A stretch of 64,000 bases of DNA from Porphyromonas sp. oral taxon 278 str. W7784 (GTDB taxonomy: Bacteria > Bacteroidota > Bacteroidia > Bacteroidales > Porphyromonadaceae), in contig NZ_KI259244.1 of the NCBI RefSeq assembly GCF_000467855.2, positions 18,504 to 82,503 on the forward strand, given 5' to 3'. Below, one piece after another: positions 43,167-52,128 of the stretch. The translations under genes and the position numbers were made by a program. Every line of letters starts with the position of its first letter. Positions within the stretch are counted from its first letter, which is position 1. The notes beneath the pieces are model-generated. The model was not told the DNA's origin. It did no database searches and saw nothing but the letters and a program-made list of their open reading frames with translations.

Positions 43167-45590
43167 CTACCGCCGTGAGAAGTACAGCGAGAAGCCTTGT
43201 CTCAGGGAAGAACCCTCGGGACGAACGGAGGCGATATAGAGCCCTTCGGGCAGAAGCGCCACGGGAATGGAGGCCCTTCCCCCACCAGGGGCAATGGTCT
43301 GTCGTAGATGAAGCCTTCCCGTCAGATCAAAGATCTCTAGGAGGCACGTCTTATAGCGGAGGTCCTCCCCCTCTACGTTGATGTAGTCCGCATAATAATA
43401 GGCGTTTAGCTTGGGAGAAGCACTGCCGTCGGGAGTCAAGGGGCGTATATCTCGGTCGGTCTCTACCAGCAGGTCGATCCAGTAGGCACCACCGGGGACT
43501 TGGGTGCTTCGCATCCAGCCACTGGTGGGATGATGTATCCATGCCGACCAGCCACGAAGCCTATTCGAAGGGCCGTCGTAGGCCAGCAGAGGTAGCTGCA
43601 TCTCTACGCCATCCTTCGTCGAGCAAGAGAGGAAGTACTCTCCTCGCTCTAGGCTCAGTAGTAAGCCGTCAGGCGCAGGGAAGAAGAGCTCGATGGTATC
43701 GCTCCGGAGCGTTCGTGTCCCTGTCGTGAGCTTCCCTGCCTCATCGTAGCGAGCGAAGGAGCCTAAGGAGGTGGATTCGAACTCCATCACCTTCGCTCCG
43801 AAGATCTTCTCCTCGGTGAAGGGACGTAGGGAGACCCGTAGCTGGGGGAGCTTCTCCGCTGAGAGCTTGCTACTGGACTTAAAGACGACATAGGCGCCGA
43901 GCACCTTCACCCCGCTGAGCTTCGGCAGGTGAAGCTGGTTCGCTAGACCATCGATACCTCCCTGGGGCTGGTGGTGCTGATTGGGATAGACGGGCTCTAT
44001 AGACGAAGCATTGGGATCAGGGTAGATCGCACTCCAGCGCACGACCTGCTTCGGGCTAAGCGGATCGTATCCTGGGCAGGTCTTCTTACCGCTACTGCGA
44101 GGGTCGAGCCAGGGCTTGAGGGAAGACGTATCACCGCCTCCTACCGACCAAGCCCTATTGACCGACCAGTAGCTATCACTCTCGGGAGTGGAGCACGAAG
44201 AAGCGCCTCCCGTCAAGGCACCGATAATAAGGCCATCCTTGTCGAAGAGCGGTGATCCCGACGAACCAGGAGCAGTGACTCCGATGGCCCAGCGGGGGAC
44301 GAACCAGTGCTTATCCCTCCAGGAGATGAACTGCGTGCTACCTTGGTTATCGAGGTAGGAGAGCTCGTAGTCGTGGATCTTGAGCTGGGCATCCTCCGTC
44401 TGGTTATACCGCTTGGTCGAGCCCCCTGGGTGATGGATCCCGACGAAGGGTCCTACGGGAGAGGCTTCGGCATTCCACCCAGCGAAATAGGGCTGGTAGG
44501 ACGGTGGGATGGGCCCGGGTTGCCCGTTCTTCTGCTTCGGTAAGCCTTGGATACGCAGCAGGGCCATCTCTGTAGACTCGTTGTAGGCCGTGAGCGTAGC
44601 TCCGCTCAGGCTCTGCTCTTCGGTCGCTCGGATATTCCCTCGCTGTAGGGGGCTCTGAAAACCAAAGAAGAAGACCGTCGTCGCTACATTGCGTCGGATA
44701 GCAGGATAGTTACCTATGAGGCGGAAGAGGTTGTTGACGCAGTGTGCTGAGGTCAGTACATAGGGCGTACCATCAGAGGTAGCGTTATTGATCAAGGCTC
44801 CTGTGCTGGCGGTCGTACCCCCGACGACAAGGAGGAGGGTACTACGGCTCTGTCGCCAAGCCTCTGGGTAAGCTAGTACATTGGGAGCACAGGCTAGAGA
44901 AGCCAGGGAGGCTCGGGGATGATTGTAGAAGGGCTCTCCTGGTTGGGTGAAGTCAGCCTCTCTAGCATCACGGAAGTCCCGGAAGCCGTAGAAGACTGCT
45001 TCTATACGGAAGGGAAGGCCGAGAGCCTCGGGGATAGTCCCTTGGGGATACTCGTACTCGAGGATCAGAGCCTCGGCATCTATAGGGGCGATCTGCAGGA
45101 GGCTGTCGGGGCTGTTGTTCTGGCTCGTCAAGGCTCCACGTGCTGTAGATCCCTTGGCTTTGACGAAGAGCGCACCTCCCTCAGGTAGGGCATACTTCCC
45201 CAGTCGAAGGCCTATATTCCTGGCCCGAGGAGCCCTGATCTCAGCCCGCCAGACATAGTCGCCCGACGGGTCTTGTAGTAGTTCGCCGAGGGTCTCCGTT
45301 GCCCTAGTCACGGGGCGCTCCACTGCGAAGGTATAGGCACGAAGTCCCCGAGTAGAGAGCTCGGCCACACGAAGCTCTTCGTCCGTAGGTGGCACTACTG
45401 AGAGGGGCGTGGTAGCCGTAGATACGGCGAGTCTCGCCCCCTGGGAGCGGTCGACAGGGCGCAGTGGGGCTTCCTCGGAGCGAGGGGTCAAGGGGAGACG
45501 GTACTGAGCCTGCATCCGGAGCGGGAAGGACAGTAGTAGACCGCCCACGATGAGGAGGCAAAGGGTATGGAGGGAGCGTAGTGGCGACAT
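43167..45590 (-). CDS. Secreted lysyl-endopeptidase-like serine protease with T9SS sorting domain
   Basis: An 807-residue putative T9SS cargo. Signal peptide (MSPLRSLHTLCLLIVGGLLLSF, about 1-28), propeptide-like region to about 230, then a trypsin-fold domain (about 233-505) with TSAHCVN (His 283), STEMALLRI (Glu 341 where Asp is expected) and GSSGSPLF (Ser 446), and LIIGALTGGASSCS like the Lys-specific Achromobacter protease. The C-terminal 80 residues (from LNAYYYADYINVEG to FSLYFSRR) have the strand pattern and FDLTGR motif of a T9SS type A sorting domain. ATG at 45588-45590 gives the best signal peptide. Surface or secreted protein; activity uncertain because of the Glu. Confidence 0.85.
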   Translation of the reverse strand: MSPLRSLHTLCLLIVGGLLLSFPLRMQAQYRLPLTPRSEEAPLRPVDRSQGARLAVSTATTPLSVVPPTDEELRVAELSTRGLRAYTFAVERPVTRATETLGELLQDPSGDYVWRAEIRAPRARNIGLRLGKYALPEGGALFVKAKGSTARGALTSQNNSPDSLLQIAPIDAEALILEYEYPQGTIPEALGLPFRIEAVFYGFRDFRDAREADFTQPGEPFYNHPRASLASLACAPNVLAYPEAWRQSRSTLLLVVGGTTASTGALINNATSDGTPYVLTSAHCVNNLFRLIGNYPAIRRNVATTVFFFGFQSPLQRGNIRATEEQSLSGATLTAYNESTEMALLRIQGLPKQKNGQPGPIPPSYQPYFAGWNAEASPVGPFVGIHHPGGSTKRYNQTEDAQLKIHDYELSYLDNQGSTQFISWRDKHWFVPRWAIGVTAPGSSGSPLFDKDGLIIGALTGGASSCSTPESDSYWSVNRAWSVGGGDTSSLKPWLDPRSSGKKTCPGYDPLSPKQVVRWSAIYPDPNASSIEPVYPNQHHQPQGGIDGLANQLHLPKLSGVKVLGAYVVFKSSSKLSAEKLPQLRVSLRPFTEEKIFGAKVMEFESTSLGSFARYDEAGKLTTGTRTLRSDTIELFFPAPDGLLLSLERGEYFLSCSTKDGVEMQLPLLAYDGPSNRLRGWSAWIHHPTSGWMRSTQVPGGAYWIDLLVETDRDIRPLTPDGSASPKLNAYYYADYINVEGEDLRYKTCLLEIFDLTGRLHLRQTIAPGGGRASIPVALLPEGLYIASVRPEGSSLRQGFSLYFSRR

Positions 45591-45615
45591 AGACGGAGCG
45601 AGTCGGTGGGAGGGA

Positions 45616-46746
45616 CTAACTAAAGGAAACGAAGCCCAGTTGCTCAAGTAGCTTTCGCTCCTCGGCACGGGCACCTCGGACGGTGAAGGCCGAAGCCTCA
45701 CGAGGGAAGCGATAGGCACGACGCAGGGCATCGAAGGCAGAGGGTTCGGCCTGAAGCCTACGGGTCGTCTCCGTGAGGCTGCAGGTATGGAGCTGAGCTC
45801 TCAGCAGGCGCTCCCCATCAGGGAAGGCCGATAGGTCGATGAGCGGATGATCGGGGGTGTAGAGGACGGACTCATCCCAGAGACCCTCGGGGAGCGGTAG
45901 CTCTAGCTCTCGGCACACAGCCTCGAGAGCCATCTGGGAGCCCCGCCACTTCCCGTCGGCTGTCCACCCTGCTACATGGGGCGTAGCGATGAAGGTACGC
46001 TTGGGGAGGTCGGGGTGAATCTCGGGTTCGCCCTCCCAGCAGTCGAGGATGAGATCAGCGATCTGTCCCCGCTTGAGGGCACGAAGGAGAGGGGCACTGG
46101 GCGACACTGGACCTCGGCAGGCATTGATGAGTAAGGGGCGGCGTACACACGCCTCGAGGAAGGCTTCATCTACCATCCCTGCTGTCGGGTAGGCACCTGT
46201 CATCGTCAGGGGGACGTGCAGGGTGATGATGTCGCTCGAGCGCTGGATCTCCTCGAGGGAGACAAAGCCTTCGCTCCCCTCTCGCTCAGCACGAGGCGGG
46301 TCGCAGAGCAGTGGGCGAAGGCCAAGAGCAGAGACACGCTCGGCGAGCTTACTGCCCACGTGTCCCACGCCGACGATCCCGATGGTCTTCCCCTGAAGCG
46401 ATACACCTCGCTCGAGCGACCAACTAGCTAGTGCCGAGAGGACGTACTGCACGACGCCCCCGGCATTGCACCCCGGAGCGCTGTACCAAGCCACCCCGTG
46501 GGAGGCGCAGTAGTCAGCGTCGATATGATCGTAGCCTGCCGTAGCGGTAGCGACCACACGCACACGGCTTCCCTCGAGGAGGGCACGGTCAGCCTGGACG
46601 ACACTTCGTATCAGGAGCGCATCAGCCTCACGCACTCGCTCGGAGGTGAAGTCACGGCTGGGGAGGCGCTCGACCTCCGCTACCTGCTCCACAAGCCCCT
46701 CGAGGTAAGGGAGCGACACATCTACGACGAAGAGTGGCTTTCGCAT
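45616..46746 (-). CDS. pdxB: Erythronate-4-phosphate dehydrogenase
   Basis: A 376-residue NAD-dependent 2-hydroxyacid dehydrogenase for pyridoxal phosphate synthesis. Visible are the catalytic domain start, VATATAGYDHIDADYC, the Rossmann loop GIVGVGHVGSKLAERVSALGLRPLLCDPPRA, ILDCWEGEPEIH and HVAGWTADGK, with the catalytic His and the C-terminal DUF3410 dimerisation domain (about 290-370). Precedes the protease gene on the minus strand by 25 bp. Confidence 0.95.
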   Translation of the reverse strand: MRKPLFVVDVSLPYLEGLVEQVAEVERLPSRDFTSERVREADALLIRSVVQADRALLEGSRVRVVATATAGYDHIDADYCASHGVAWYSAPGCNAGGVVQYVLSALASWSLERGVSLQGKTIGIVGVGHVGSKLAERVSALGLRPLLCDPPRAEREGSEGFVSLEEIQRSSDIITLHVPLTMTGAYPTAGMVDEAFLEACVRRPLLINACRGPVSPSAPLLRALKRGQIADLILDCWEGEPEIHPDLPKRTFIATPHVAGWTADGKWRGSQMALEAVCRELELPLPEGLWDESVLYTPDHPLIDLSAFPDGERLLRAQLHTCSLTETTRRLQAEPSAFDALRRAYRFPREASAFTVRGARAEERKLLEQLGFVSFS

Positions 46747-46772
46747 TGGTTCTTATCTAGGTATTAACGAAG

Positions 46773-46854
46773 CTATCCCGACCACTGTCCAGCTTCACAA
46801 AGCGGGCGGTCAGGATAGAGGCTTCGTCCCCCGAGCTCGGCATGAGCTTGGGGG
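46773..46854 (-). terminator. Two hairpins between DUF3467 gene and pdxB
   Basis: First CTATCCCGACC (46773-46783) / GGTCAGGATAG (46808-46818), second CCCCCGAGCTC (46828-46838) / GAGCTTGGGGG (46844-46854), each with one mismatch. Confidence 0.5.
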
Positions 46855-46869
46855 GTGAGAGTACTTATA

Positions 46870-47160
46870 TTAGTTGGCTCCGACCTCGGTGACGCTGTCT
46901 TCAGGGAGCTCAATCTTGCCGTATTCGTGCTCAAAGCCCTGCAGGTGTTGCTCGAGCAGACGTATCAGACGCTTGGCATTGTCGGGAGTCAAGATCTGAC
47001 GGCTGTGGACACGGGCCGACTGCTGCCCAGGGAGCAGGCGGACGAAGTCAAGGATGAATTCGCTCTGCGAGTGTAGGACGACTGCGAGGTTAGCGTACTG
47101 CCCCTGTCCCACTTCTTCGGGGAGCTCGATGTTGAACTGTGGAGATTCCTGTTCTGCCAT
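46870..47160 (-). CDS. DUF3467 domain protein
   Basis: A 96-residue cytosolic protein that is the whole of a DUF3467 domain (NIELPEEVGQGQYANLAVVLHSQSEFILDFVRLLPGQQSARVHSRQILTPDNAKRLIRLLEQHL). The family is widespread in Bacteroidota and has no assigned function that I know of. ATG at 47158-47160. Its own promoter is at 47227-47234; a family A array lies upstream. Confidence 0.9.
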   Translation of the reverse strand: MAEQESPQFNIELPEEVGQGQYANLAVVLHSQSEFILDFVRLLPGQQSARVHSRQILTPDNAKRLIRLLEQHLQGFEHEYGKIELPEDSVTEVGAN

Positions 47161-47226
47161 TGTTTATTCGTTTCTATGCTTTCGTTAGTAGAGACGGAGG
47201 GCCTCTCTTGGGACTCCTCCTTTCAT

Positions 47227-47234
47227 CAAAGATA
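47227..47234 (-). promoter_or_regulatory. -7 box of the DUF3467 gene
   Basis: CAAAGATA reads TATCTTTG, 67 bp before the ATG. Confidence 0.65.
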
Positions 47235-47341
47235 CACAAAAGCGTTGAATCCAGGGGCAAGGCATGAGCCTCTTCCACCCTCATCTCCGGCCCTCTCGAG
47301 AGCCCGCTCCACCAGCGGACTTGCGGAGGGTCAAAAAACGA

Positions 47342-47433
47342 CCTACCGTAGGTCGTCATTAAAACCTACTGTGGGTCGTCTCACCGACCTACGGTAGGTC
47401 GCTAAGACGACCTACCGTGGATCCCTTTTGAGG
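47342..47433. repeat. Family A array, locus 3 (four units)
   Basis: Cores start at 47342, 47365, 47388 and 47411, each 23 bp apart. The last three units are nearly the same sequence and order as those at 5-73. It lies in the divergent 493-bp gap between DUF3467 and rplS. Confidence 0.9.
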
Positions 47434-47548
47434 GGGTCTAAGGGAGGCGAAAAAGGAGGAGGGAAGGAGGGCGGTTTTTAGACCGAATAAATTCCATCTC
47501 TGAGGACGGGGATCTTCTACGCTATCTCCCTAGATGATAAATATTTTG
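47434..47548. other. Gene-free stretch upstream of the rplS promoter
   Basis: AT-rich promoter region with no gene seen. The rplS transcript leader of about 90 nt starts near 47563. Confidence 0.5.
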
Positions 47549-47556
47549 TACCTTTG
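47549..47556 (+). promoter_or_regulatory. -7 box of rplS
   Basis: TACCTTTG fits TAnnTTTG; 98 bp before the ATG at 47654. Confidence 0.65.
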
Positions 47557-47653
47557 CGACGCTTTGCGTAATCTCTGTCAGGAAGTATCTAATTGAGTGT
47601 GGCCTGTTACATTGCGTTTAGTGTAGTACTAATCAAATAAGCTAAAGGACAAT

Positions 47654-48013
47654 ATGGACTTTATTAAGATCGTCAACGAAGCGTTCGCTACCGGCAAGGA
47701 GCACCCTTCTTTCCGCAGTGGTGACACGATCACCGTTGACTACCGCATCAGCGAAGGTGGCAAGGAACGTATCCAGCGCTACCGTGGTGTCGTCATCCGC
47801 ATCAGCGGTCACGGCGACAAGAAGCGCTTCACCGTACGCAAGATCTCTGAAGGTGTAGGTGTAGAGCGTATCTTCTCCATCGAAAGCCCCTTCATCGAGA
47901 AGATCACCGTCGAAAAGTATGGTAAGGTACGTCGCGCTAAGCTCTACTACCTCCGTGCTCTCACCGGTAAGAAGGCTCGTATCAAGGAGCGTCGTTTCGT
48001 CGCTGACAAGTAG
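47654..48013 (+). CDS. rplS: 50S ribosomal protein L19
   Basis: A 119-residue ribosomal protein at the 30S-50S interface. Features are [65 protein letters not shown], and the [23 protein letters not shown]-terminus, as in L19. Monocistronic, with a promoter at 47549 and a terminator at 48081-48113. Confidence 0.98.
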   Translation: MDFIKIVNEAFATGKEHPSFRSGDTITVDYRISEGGKERIQRYRGVVIRISGHGDKKRFTVRKISEGVGVERIFSIESPFIEKITVEKYGKVRRAKLYYLRALTGKKARIKERRFVADK

Positions 48014-48080
48014 GAAGACCTTCGGGCACACCTTCTGTCCTAGGACGAAGGATGAGCCCAAGCCTTCTATCCAAGCATAC

Positions 48081-48113
48081 AGCCCCATCGCCGACACGCT
48101 CGGTGGTGGGGCT
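48081..48113 (+). terminator. Terminator of rplS
   Basis: AGCCCCATCGCCGA / TCGGTGGTGGGGCT (two mismatches) followed by GATGTTT. Confidence 0.65.
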
Positions 48114-48175
48114 GATGTTTGCTCACCCAGCAGACTCCTAGGGTGAGTATCCACACATTTATTTATCCCTTATCG

Positions 48176-49069
48176 ATGAATAGACAATTTATCTCTCTAG
48201 CCCTCCTCCTCGCCTCCCTAGCGCTCGGCTCCTGCGATGATCCTATCGCTGTGAAGGAACGTAGCCTACAGGAGCGACGCCTCAAGGAGGGAGTGCTCAC
48301 CACGAGCCAGACCTTCGACTTCACCCGATGGATCGAGGTGAGCAAGGGCGCCTACCGACTGCCCTCGATCAGCCCCGACGAAGATGCGAAGAACACCTAC
48401 TGGTCCTCCGCCAGCAATCAGGGCTATACCATGCTCTCCTCCAAGCCCACGGACTTCCCCGTCATCCCTCTAGAGGAAGACGGCGCTCCTCGGGGGGCGA
48501 TCATCCGCTCCATCAAGGGCTTTTACTTCTTCGGCTTCGGTACGAACGTCATCGCTGGTGCGCTGTATTCGGGGCAGGTAGACGCTGGTTCGCTCGTCAG
48601 CAAGCCCCTACAGTCGACCCTCTTCGGACAGCCCTATTCGAGCGGTATCCCTGAGGTGGTGAAGTTCACCTACCAGTACAAGGCAGGCGAGAAGGTCATC
48701 CACGGACAGGGCAAGAGTGTCGAGCTCCCCAGCCAAGACCGAGCTTCGGTCTCGGCCGTCTTCTACGAGATCACCGAGGACGAGAGCTACCTCAATGGCC
48801 TCACCCTACAGACGGATGCTCGTATCGTAGCCAAGGGCTATGTCGAACTCGAGCCCACGACTCCTGAGGGTGAGTGGCAGACCTCCTCCCTCCGCCTCTC
48901 CCCCGTAGATCAGGCCCGCTACGACGCCGTGGACTTCACCACGAAGAAGTATCGCCTCGCCCTCGTCTTCTCCTCCAGCTATCGAGGCGCCGAATATATA
49001 GGTGCCGTAGGTAGCGAGCTGCGCCTCAGACAGGTGACGCTCCAGGATCGTATCAAGCCCCACCACTAG
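48176..49069 (+). CDS. PCMD domain lipoprotein
   Basis: A 297-residue predicted lipoprotein: MNRQFISLALLLASLALGSC with lipobox LGSC. The ATG at 48176 is chosen since the longer frame from 48119 would lack the signal sequence. The beta-sandwich body (FDFTRWIEVS, YWSSASNQGYTMLSS, GAIIRSIKGFYFFGFGTNVIAGALYSGQ, LVFSSSYRGAEYIGAVGSEL) matches the PCMD (putative carbohydrate metabolism) domain. The barrel-protein gene follows after 11 bp, so the two are likely cotranscribed. Confidence 0.82.
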   Translation: MNRQFISLALLLASLALGSCDDPIAVKERSLQERRLKEGVLTTSQTFDFTRWIEVSKGAYRLPSISPDEDAKNTYWSSASNQGYTMLSSKPTDFPVIPLEEDGAPRGAIIRSIKGFYFFGFGTNVIAGALYSGQVDAGSLVSKPLQSTLFGQPYSSGIPEVVKFTYQYKAGEKVIHGQGKSVELPSQDRASVSAVFYEITEDESYLNGLTLQTDARIVAKGYVELEPTTPEGEWQTSSLRLSPVDQARYDAVDFTTKKYRLALVFSSSYRGAEYIGAVGSELRLRQVTLQDRIKPHH

Positions 49070-49080
49070 ACTTCGAGCAA

Positions 49081-49839
49081 ATGATGATATCGGTTAGAAC
49101 CCTTCTCCTCGGCCTTTCGCTAGGCCTACTTACCCTGCCTGCCCTCGCCGGTGAGACAGGCGAAGATACCCCCTCCCGCCTTGGGGTCGGGGTGCACCTT
49201 GGCTTCAATATCGGCGGAGCCCTTCCCCCCACCGTCCCCGGACCCGTCAAGAAGGTCACGGCCTTCAAGCCTGGGGGTACGCCCAACGTCGGGCTGGACT
49301 TCTCCTACCGCCTCACCCCTACAAGTCCCTTCTCCCTCCTGATGGGTGTGGAGTACGATATCCGGAGCTTCAGCTCCACGGTGCTGGTGGAGAACATGCC
49401 CATCCGCTACCAGAGTGCAGACCACAAGGAGCAGCACTTCTCGGGCTATCAGCGTGTAGAGATGGACACCCGCTACCTCGTGCTTCCCGTCGGGGTGAGC
49501 TATACCCTCCCTCGTAGCTCCTTCCGCCTCATGGCTGGAGGCTACTATGCCTATGCGCTCAAGCGTAAGTTCACGGCCAAGCTCGACGGCGATGGGCTCA
49601 TGGACGGACGCACCTATCAGGAGGGCTCGATCCTGAGCTTCTCTCTGGGGGACTTCCTCGTGCGCAATGACGTGGGGGTACGCTTCGGAGCGGACTATCA
49701 GATCGATCCTCACTGGGGGCTCACCGCACGGATGAATGTCGGTCTGCCTAAGATCTTCGACAAGGACTTCGAGGTAATGCCCTACTCGCTCCGTCACGTC
49801 TTCCTCAACCTCGGCGTCAGCTACCGCATCAACCGCTAG
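49081..49839 (+). CDS. Outer-membrane beta-barrel protein
   Basis: A 252-residue protein with signal peptide (about 1-24, LPALAGE) and about eight predicted strands (LGVGVHLGFNIGG, NVGLDFSYRLTP, SFRLMAGGYYAYALKRKF, VGVRFGADYQIDPHWGLTARMNVGLP, VFLNLGVSYRINR). It resembles the PorT-like/OMP_b-brl family. It follows the PCMD lipoprotein by 11 bp, so the pair may work together at the outer membrane. Function unknown. Confidence 0.78.
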   Translation: MMISVRTLLLGLSLGLLTLPALAGETGEDTPSRLGVGVHLGFNIGGALPPTVPGPVKKVTAFKPGGTPNVGLDFSYRLTPTSPFSLLMGVEYDIRSFSSTVLVENMPIRYQSADHKEQHFSGYQRVEMDTRYLVLPVGVSYTLPRSSFRLMAGGYYAYALKRKFTAKLDGDGLMDGRTYQEGSILSFSLGDFLVRNDVGVRFGADYQIDPHWGLTARMNVGLPKIFDKDFEVMPYSLRHVFLNLGVSYRINR

Positions 49840-49864
49840 CACCTCGCCTCTGCCTAATTAAATA

Positions 49865-49917
49865 CCCCACTGCCCCGCTACGCTCTCCCTAGGGAGAGAG
49901 GTAGCGGGGCAGTGGGG
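49865..49917. terminator. Strong bidirectional terminator
   Basis: CCCCACTGCCCCGCTAC pairs with GTAGCGGGGCAGTGGGG (17-bp arms) and further inside; followed by TGTTTTATT, in the convergent gap before uvrB. Confidence 0.85.
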
Positions 49918-49952
49918 TGTTTTATTGGGAGAAACGGGGAGTTAAAAAACGA

Positions 49953-50034
49953 CCTACGGTAGGTCGCCGAAAAAAAACCTACAGTAGGTTTCACTTGCGA
50001 CCTACCGTAGGTCGCAAAGACGACCCACAGTAGG
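49953..50034. repeat. Family A array, locus 4 (four units)
   Basis: Cores at 49953, 49978, 50001 and 50024 (spacing 25, 23, 23). Lies between the terminator and the uvrB stop, a convergent setting unlike loci 2 and 3. Confidence 0.85.
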
Positions 50035-50094
50035 TTTCTTTTTCGCCCCTCCGTAGCGCGCTCATTCGGCCCTCGTACGGGCGGTGGGGAAAGG

Positions 50095-52116
50095 CTACTG
50101 CAGGAGGCGGATCTTCTCCTCGAGACGCTGGAGTTCGTTGCGCAGGCGGGCCGCTTCGATGAAGTCTAGCTCCTTGGCAGCCGCCATCATCTCGGCTCGC
50201 TTCGTCTCCATGAGGCTATGGAGCTGGTCGGGTGAGAGTAGCTGCTCGATCGGATCTTCTACTGGTGCATCGGGGGCAGCCTCGATATATGCCTGGGGTT
50301 CGCCGGGGGACTTCTTGTCGGGGAAGACTGCTGAGCTATTCTTGACGATCTGCTGAGGTGTCAAGCCGTGCGCCTCGTTGTAAGCGATCTGCTTGGCTCG
50401 TCGTCGGGCAGTCTCATCGATAGTGAGGCGCATGCTTTCCGTCACCTTGTCGGCATAGAAGATCACGCGTCCGTTGACATTACGAGCAGCACGCCCTGCC
50501 GTCTGCGTCAAGGAGCGGTGCGATCGGAGGAACCCTTCCTTGTCAGCGTCGAGTACAGCGACAAGGGCTACCTCGGGTAAGTCCAATCCCTCACGAAGGA
50601 GATTGACGCCGATGAGGACGTCATAGGTCCCCTTGCGTAGATCCTCCATGATCTGCACACGAGTCAGGGTATCGACATCGCTATGGATGTAGCTACAGGA
50701 CACCCCATGACGTAGCAGGTATTCCGAGAGTTCCTCGGCCATACGCTTGGTGAGGGTCGTCACGAGGACACGCTCCCCACGCTCTATGGCTATCTGGATC
50801 TCATGCTCGAGATCATCCACCTGATGCAGCGTAGGTCGCACCTCGATGGGCGGGTCAAGAAGCCCCGTAGGGCGTATCAGTTGCTCGACCACGACACCCT
50901 CACTCTTCATCAGCTCGTACTCGGCGGGCGTGGCACTGATGTACAGGATACGGTCGGTGAGACTATCGAACTCGTCGAAGGTCAGGGGACGATTGTCCAA
51001 GGCTGCCGGCAAGCGAAATCCGTGCTCCACGAGACTGATCTTACGGGAGCGGTCGCCCCCGTACATCGCATGGATCTGCGGTACTGTCACGTGGCTCTCG
51101 TCGATGATAAGGAGGAAGTCCTTAGGGAAGTAGTCCAGGAGGCAGAAGGGGCGTTCTCCTGGTCGGCGACCATCGAAGTAACGGGAGTAGTTCTCGATAC
51201 CGGAGCAGTAGCCTAGCTCCCGTATCATCTCCAGATCATAGGTAGTACGTTCGTAGAGGCGCTTAGCCTCGTAAGGCTTCCCTTCCGCCTCTAGTTCGGC
51301 TACCCGGGCACCGAGGTCGACGTCGATCTCGCTCACAGCCCGATTGACCTGATCCTGCGTCGTGACGAAGAGGTTAGCAGGATGGATGATGAGGCGGGAC
51401 ATAGGTCCGTACTCCCTCCCCGACGCTGGGTCAAAGGAGGCGATACGCTCAATCTCGTCGTCCCAGAAGGTCACTCGGTAAGCCACTCCTTCGAACCCTT
51501 CTACCGCAGGGAAGATATCGAGGGTATCCCCCTTGACTCTGAAGTAGCCTGGGGAGAAGGTGATCCGGTCATTGACGTAGTGATTGAGCACGAGCTCTCG
51601 CTTGAGTTGCTCCTGGCTGTAGCGCTGACCTTCCTCTAGACGAATGATCTTCTCCTCAAAGGCCTTCGGGTCGGCCATACCGTAGAGACAGGAGACCGAG
51701 GATATGACGATGACATCCTCTCGCCCCGAGAGCAGGGAGGCCGTAGCCCTTAGTCGAAGCTTCTCGATCTCAGCGTTGATCGCCATATCCTTCTCTATGT
51801 AGGTATCGGAGGCGGCGATATAGGCTTCGGGCTGGTAGTAGTCGTAGTAGGAGACGAAGTACTCGACAGCGTTGTCGGGGAAGAACGCCTTGAACTCCGC
51901 ATAGAGCTGTGCTGCCAGCGTCTTGTTGTGACTAAGCACCAGTGTCGGCTTCCCTACGCGGGCGATGACGTTGGCAGCGGTGAAGGTCTTCCCCGACCCC
52001 GTGACCCCGAGGAGGGTCTGGAAGGGTACTCCCCCACGGAAGCCAGCGACAAGTTCGTCGATGGCCTGAGGCTGGTCACCCGTGGGGCGGAAGCGTGAAG
52101 TGAGCTTGAAGGACAT
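50095..52116 (-). CDS. uvrB: Excinuclease ABC subunit B
   Basis: A 673-residue damage-recognition helicase of nucleotide excision repair. Walker A GVTGSGKT (about 39-46), DEXX-type box [21 protein letters not shown] beta-hairpin region (about 90-102), and C-terminal UVR domain that binds UvrC ([30 protein letters not shown], about 641-671). Last gene of a four-gene minus-strand group with gaps of 12-26 bp. Confidence 0.98.
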   Translation of the reverse strand: MSFKLTSRFRPTGDQPQAIDELVAGFRGGVPFQTLLGVTGSGKTFTAANVIARVGKPTLVLSHNKTLAAQLYAEFKAFFPDNAVEYFVSYYDYYQPEAYIAASDTYIEKDMAINAEIEKLRLRATASLLSGREDVIVISSVSCLYGMADPKAFEEKIIRLEEGQRYSQEQLKRELVLNHYVNDRITFSPGYFRVKGDTLDIFPAVEGFEGVAYRVTFWDDEIERIASFDPASGREYGPMSRLIIHPANLFVTTQDQVNRAVSEIDVDLGARVAELEAEGKPYEAKRLYERTTYDLEMIRELGYCSGIENYSRYFDGRRPGERPFCLLDYFPKDFLLIIDESHVTVPQIHAMYGGDRSRKISLVEHGFRLPAALDNRPLTFDEFDSLTDRILYISATPAEYELMKSEGVVVEQLIRPTGLLDPPIEVRPTLHQVDDLEHEIQIAIERGERVLVTTLTKRMAEELSEYLLRHGVSCSYIHSDVDTLTRVQIMEDLRKGTYDVLIGVNLLREGLDLPEVALVAVLDADKEGFLRSHRSLTQTAGRAARNVNGRVIFYADKVTESMRLTIDETARRRAKQIAYNEAHGLTPQQIVKNSSAVFPDKKSPGEPQAYIEAAPDAPVEDPIEQLLSPDQLHSLMETKRAEMMAAAKELDFIEAARLRNELQRLEEKIRLLQ

Positions 52117-52128
52117 AGTTCGTACGGG

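Noticed and set aside
47342-47433. CRISPR array
   Set aside because: Units are contiguous 23-bp palindromes without unique spacers, and no cas genes are present.
47342-47433. Family A palindromes as simple terminators
   Set aside because: They occur between divergent promoters as well as in convergent gaps, and separate terminator hairpins exist nearby.
49126-49842. 238-residue open frame antisense to the barrel protein
   Set aside because: Shadow frame; no recognisable domain and the plus-strand gene has a signal peptide and strand pattern.
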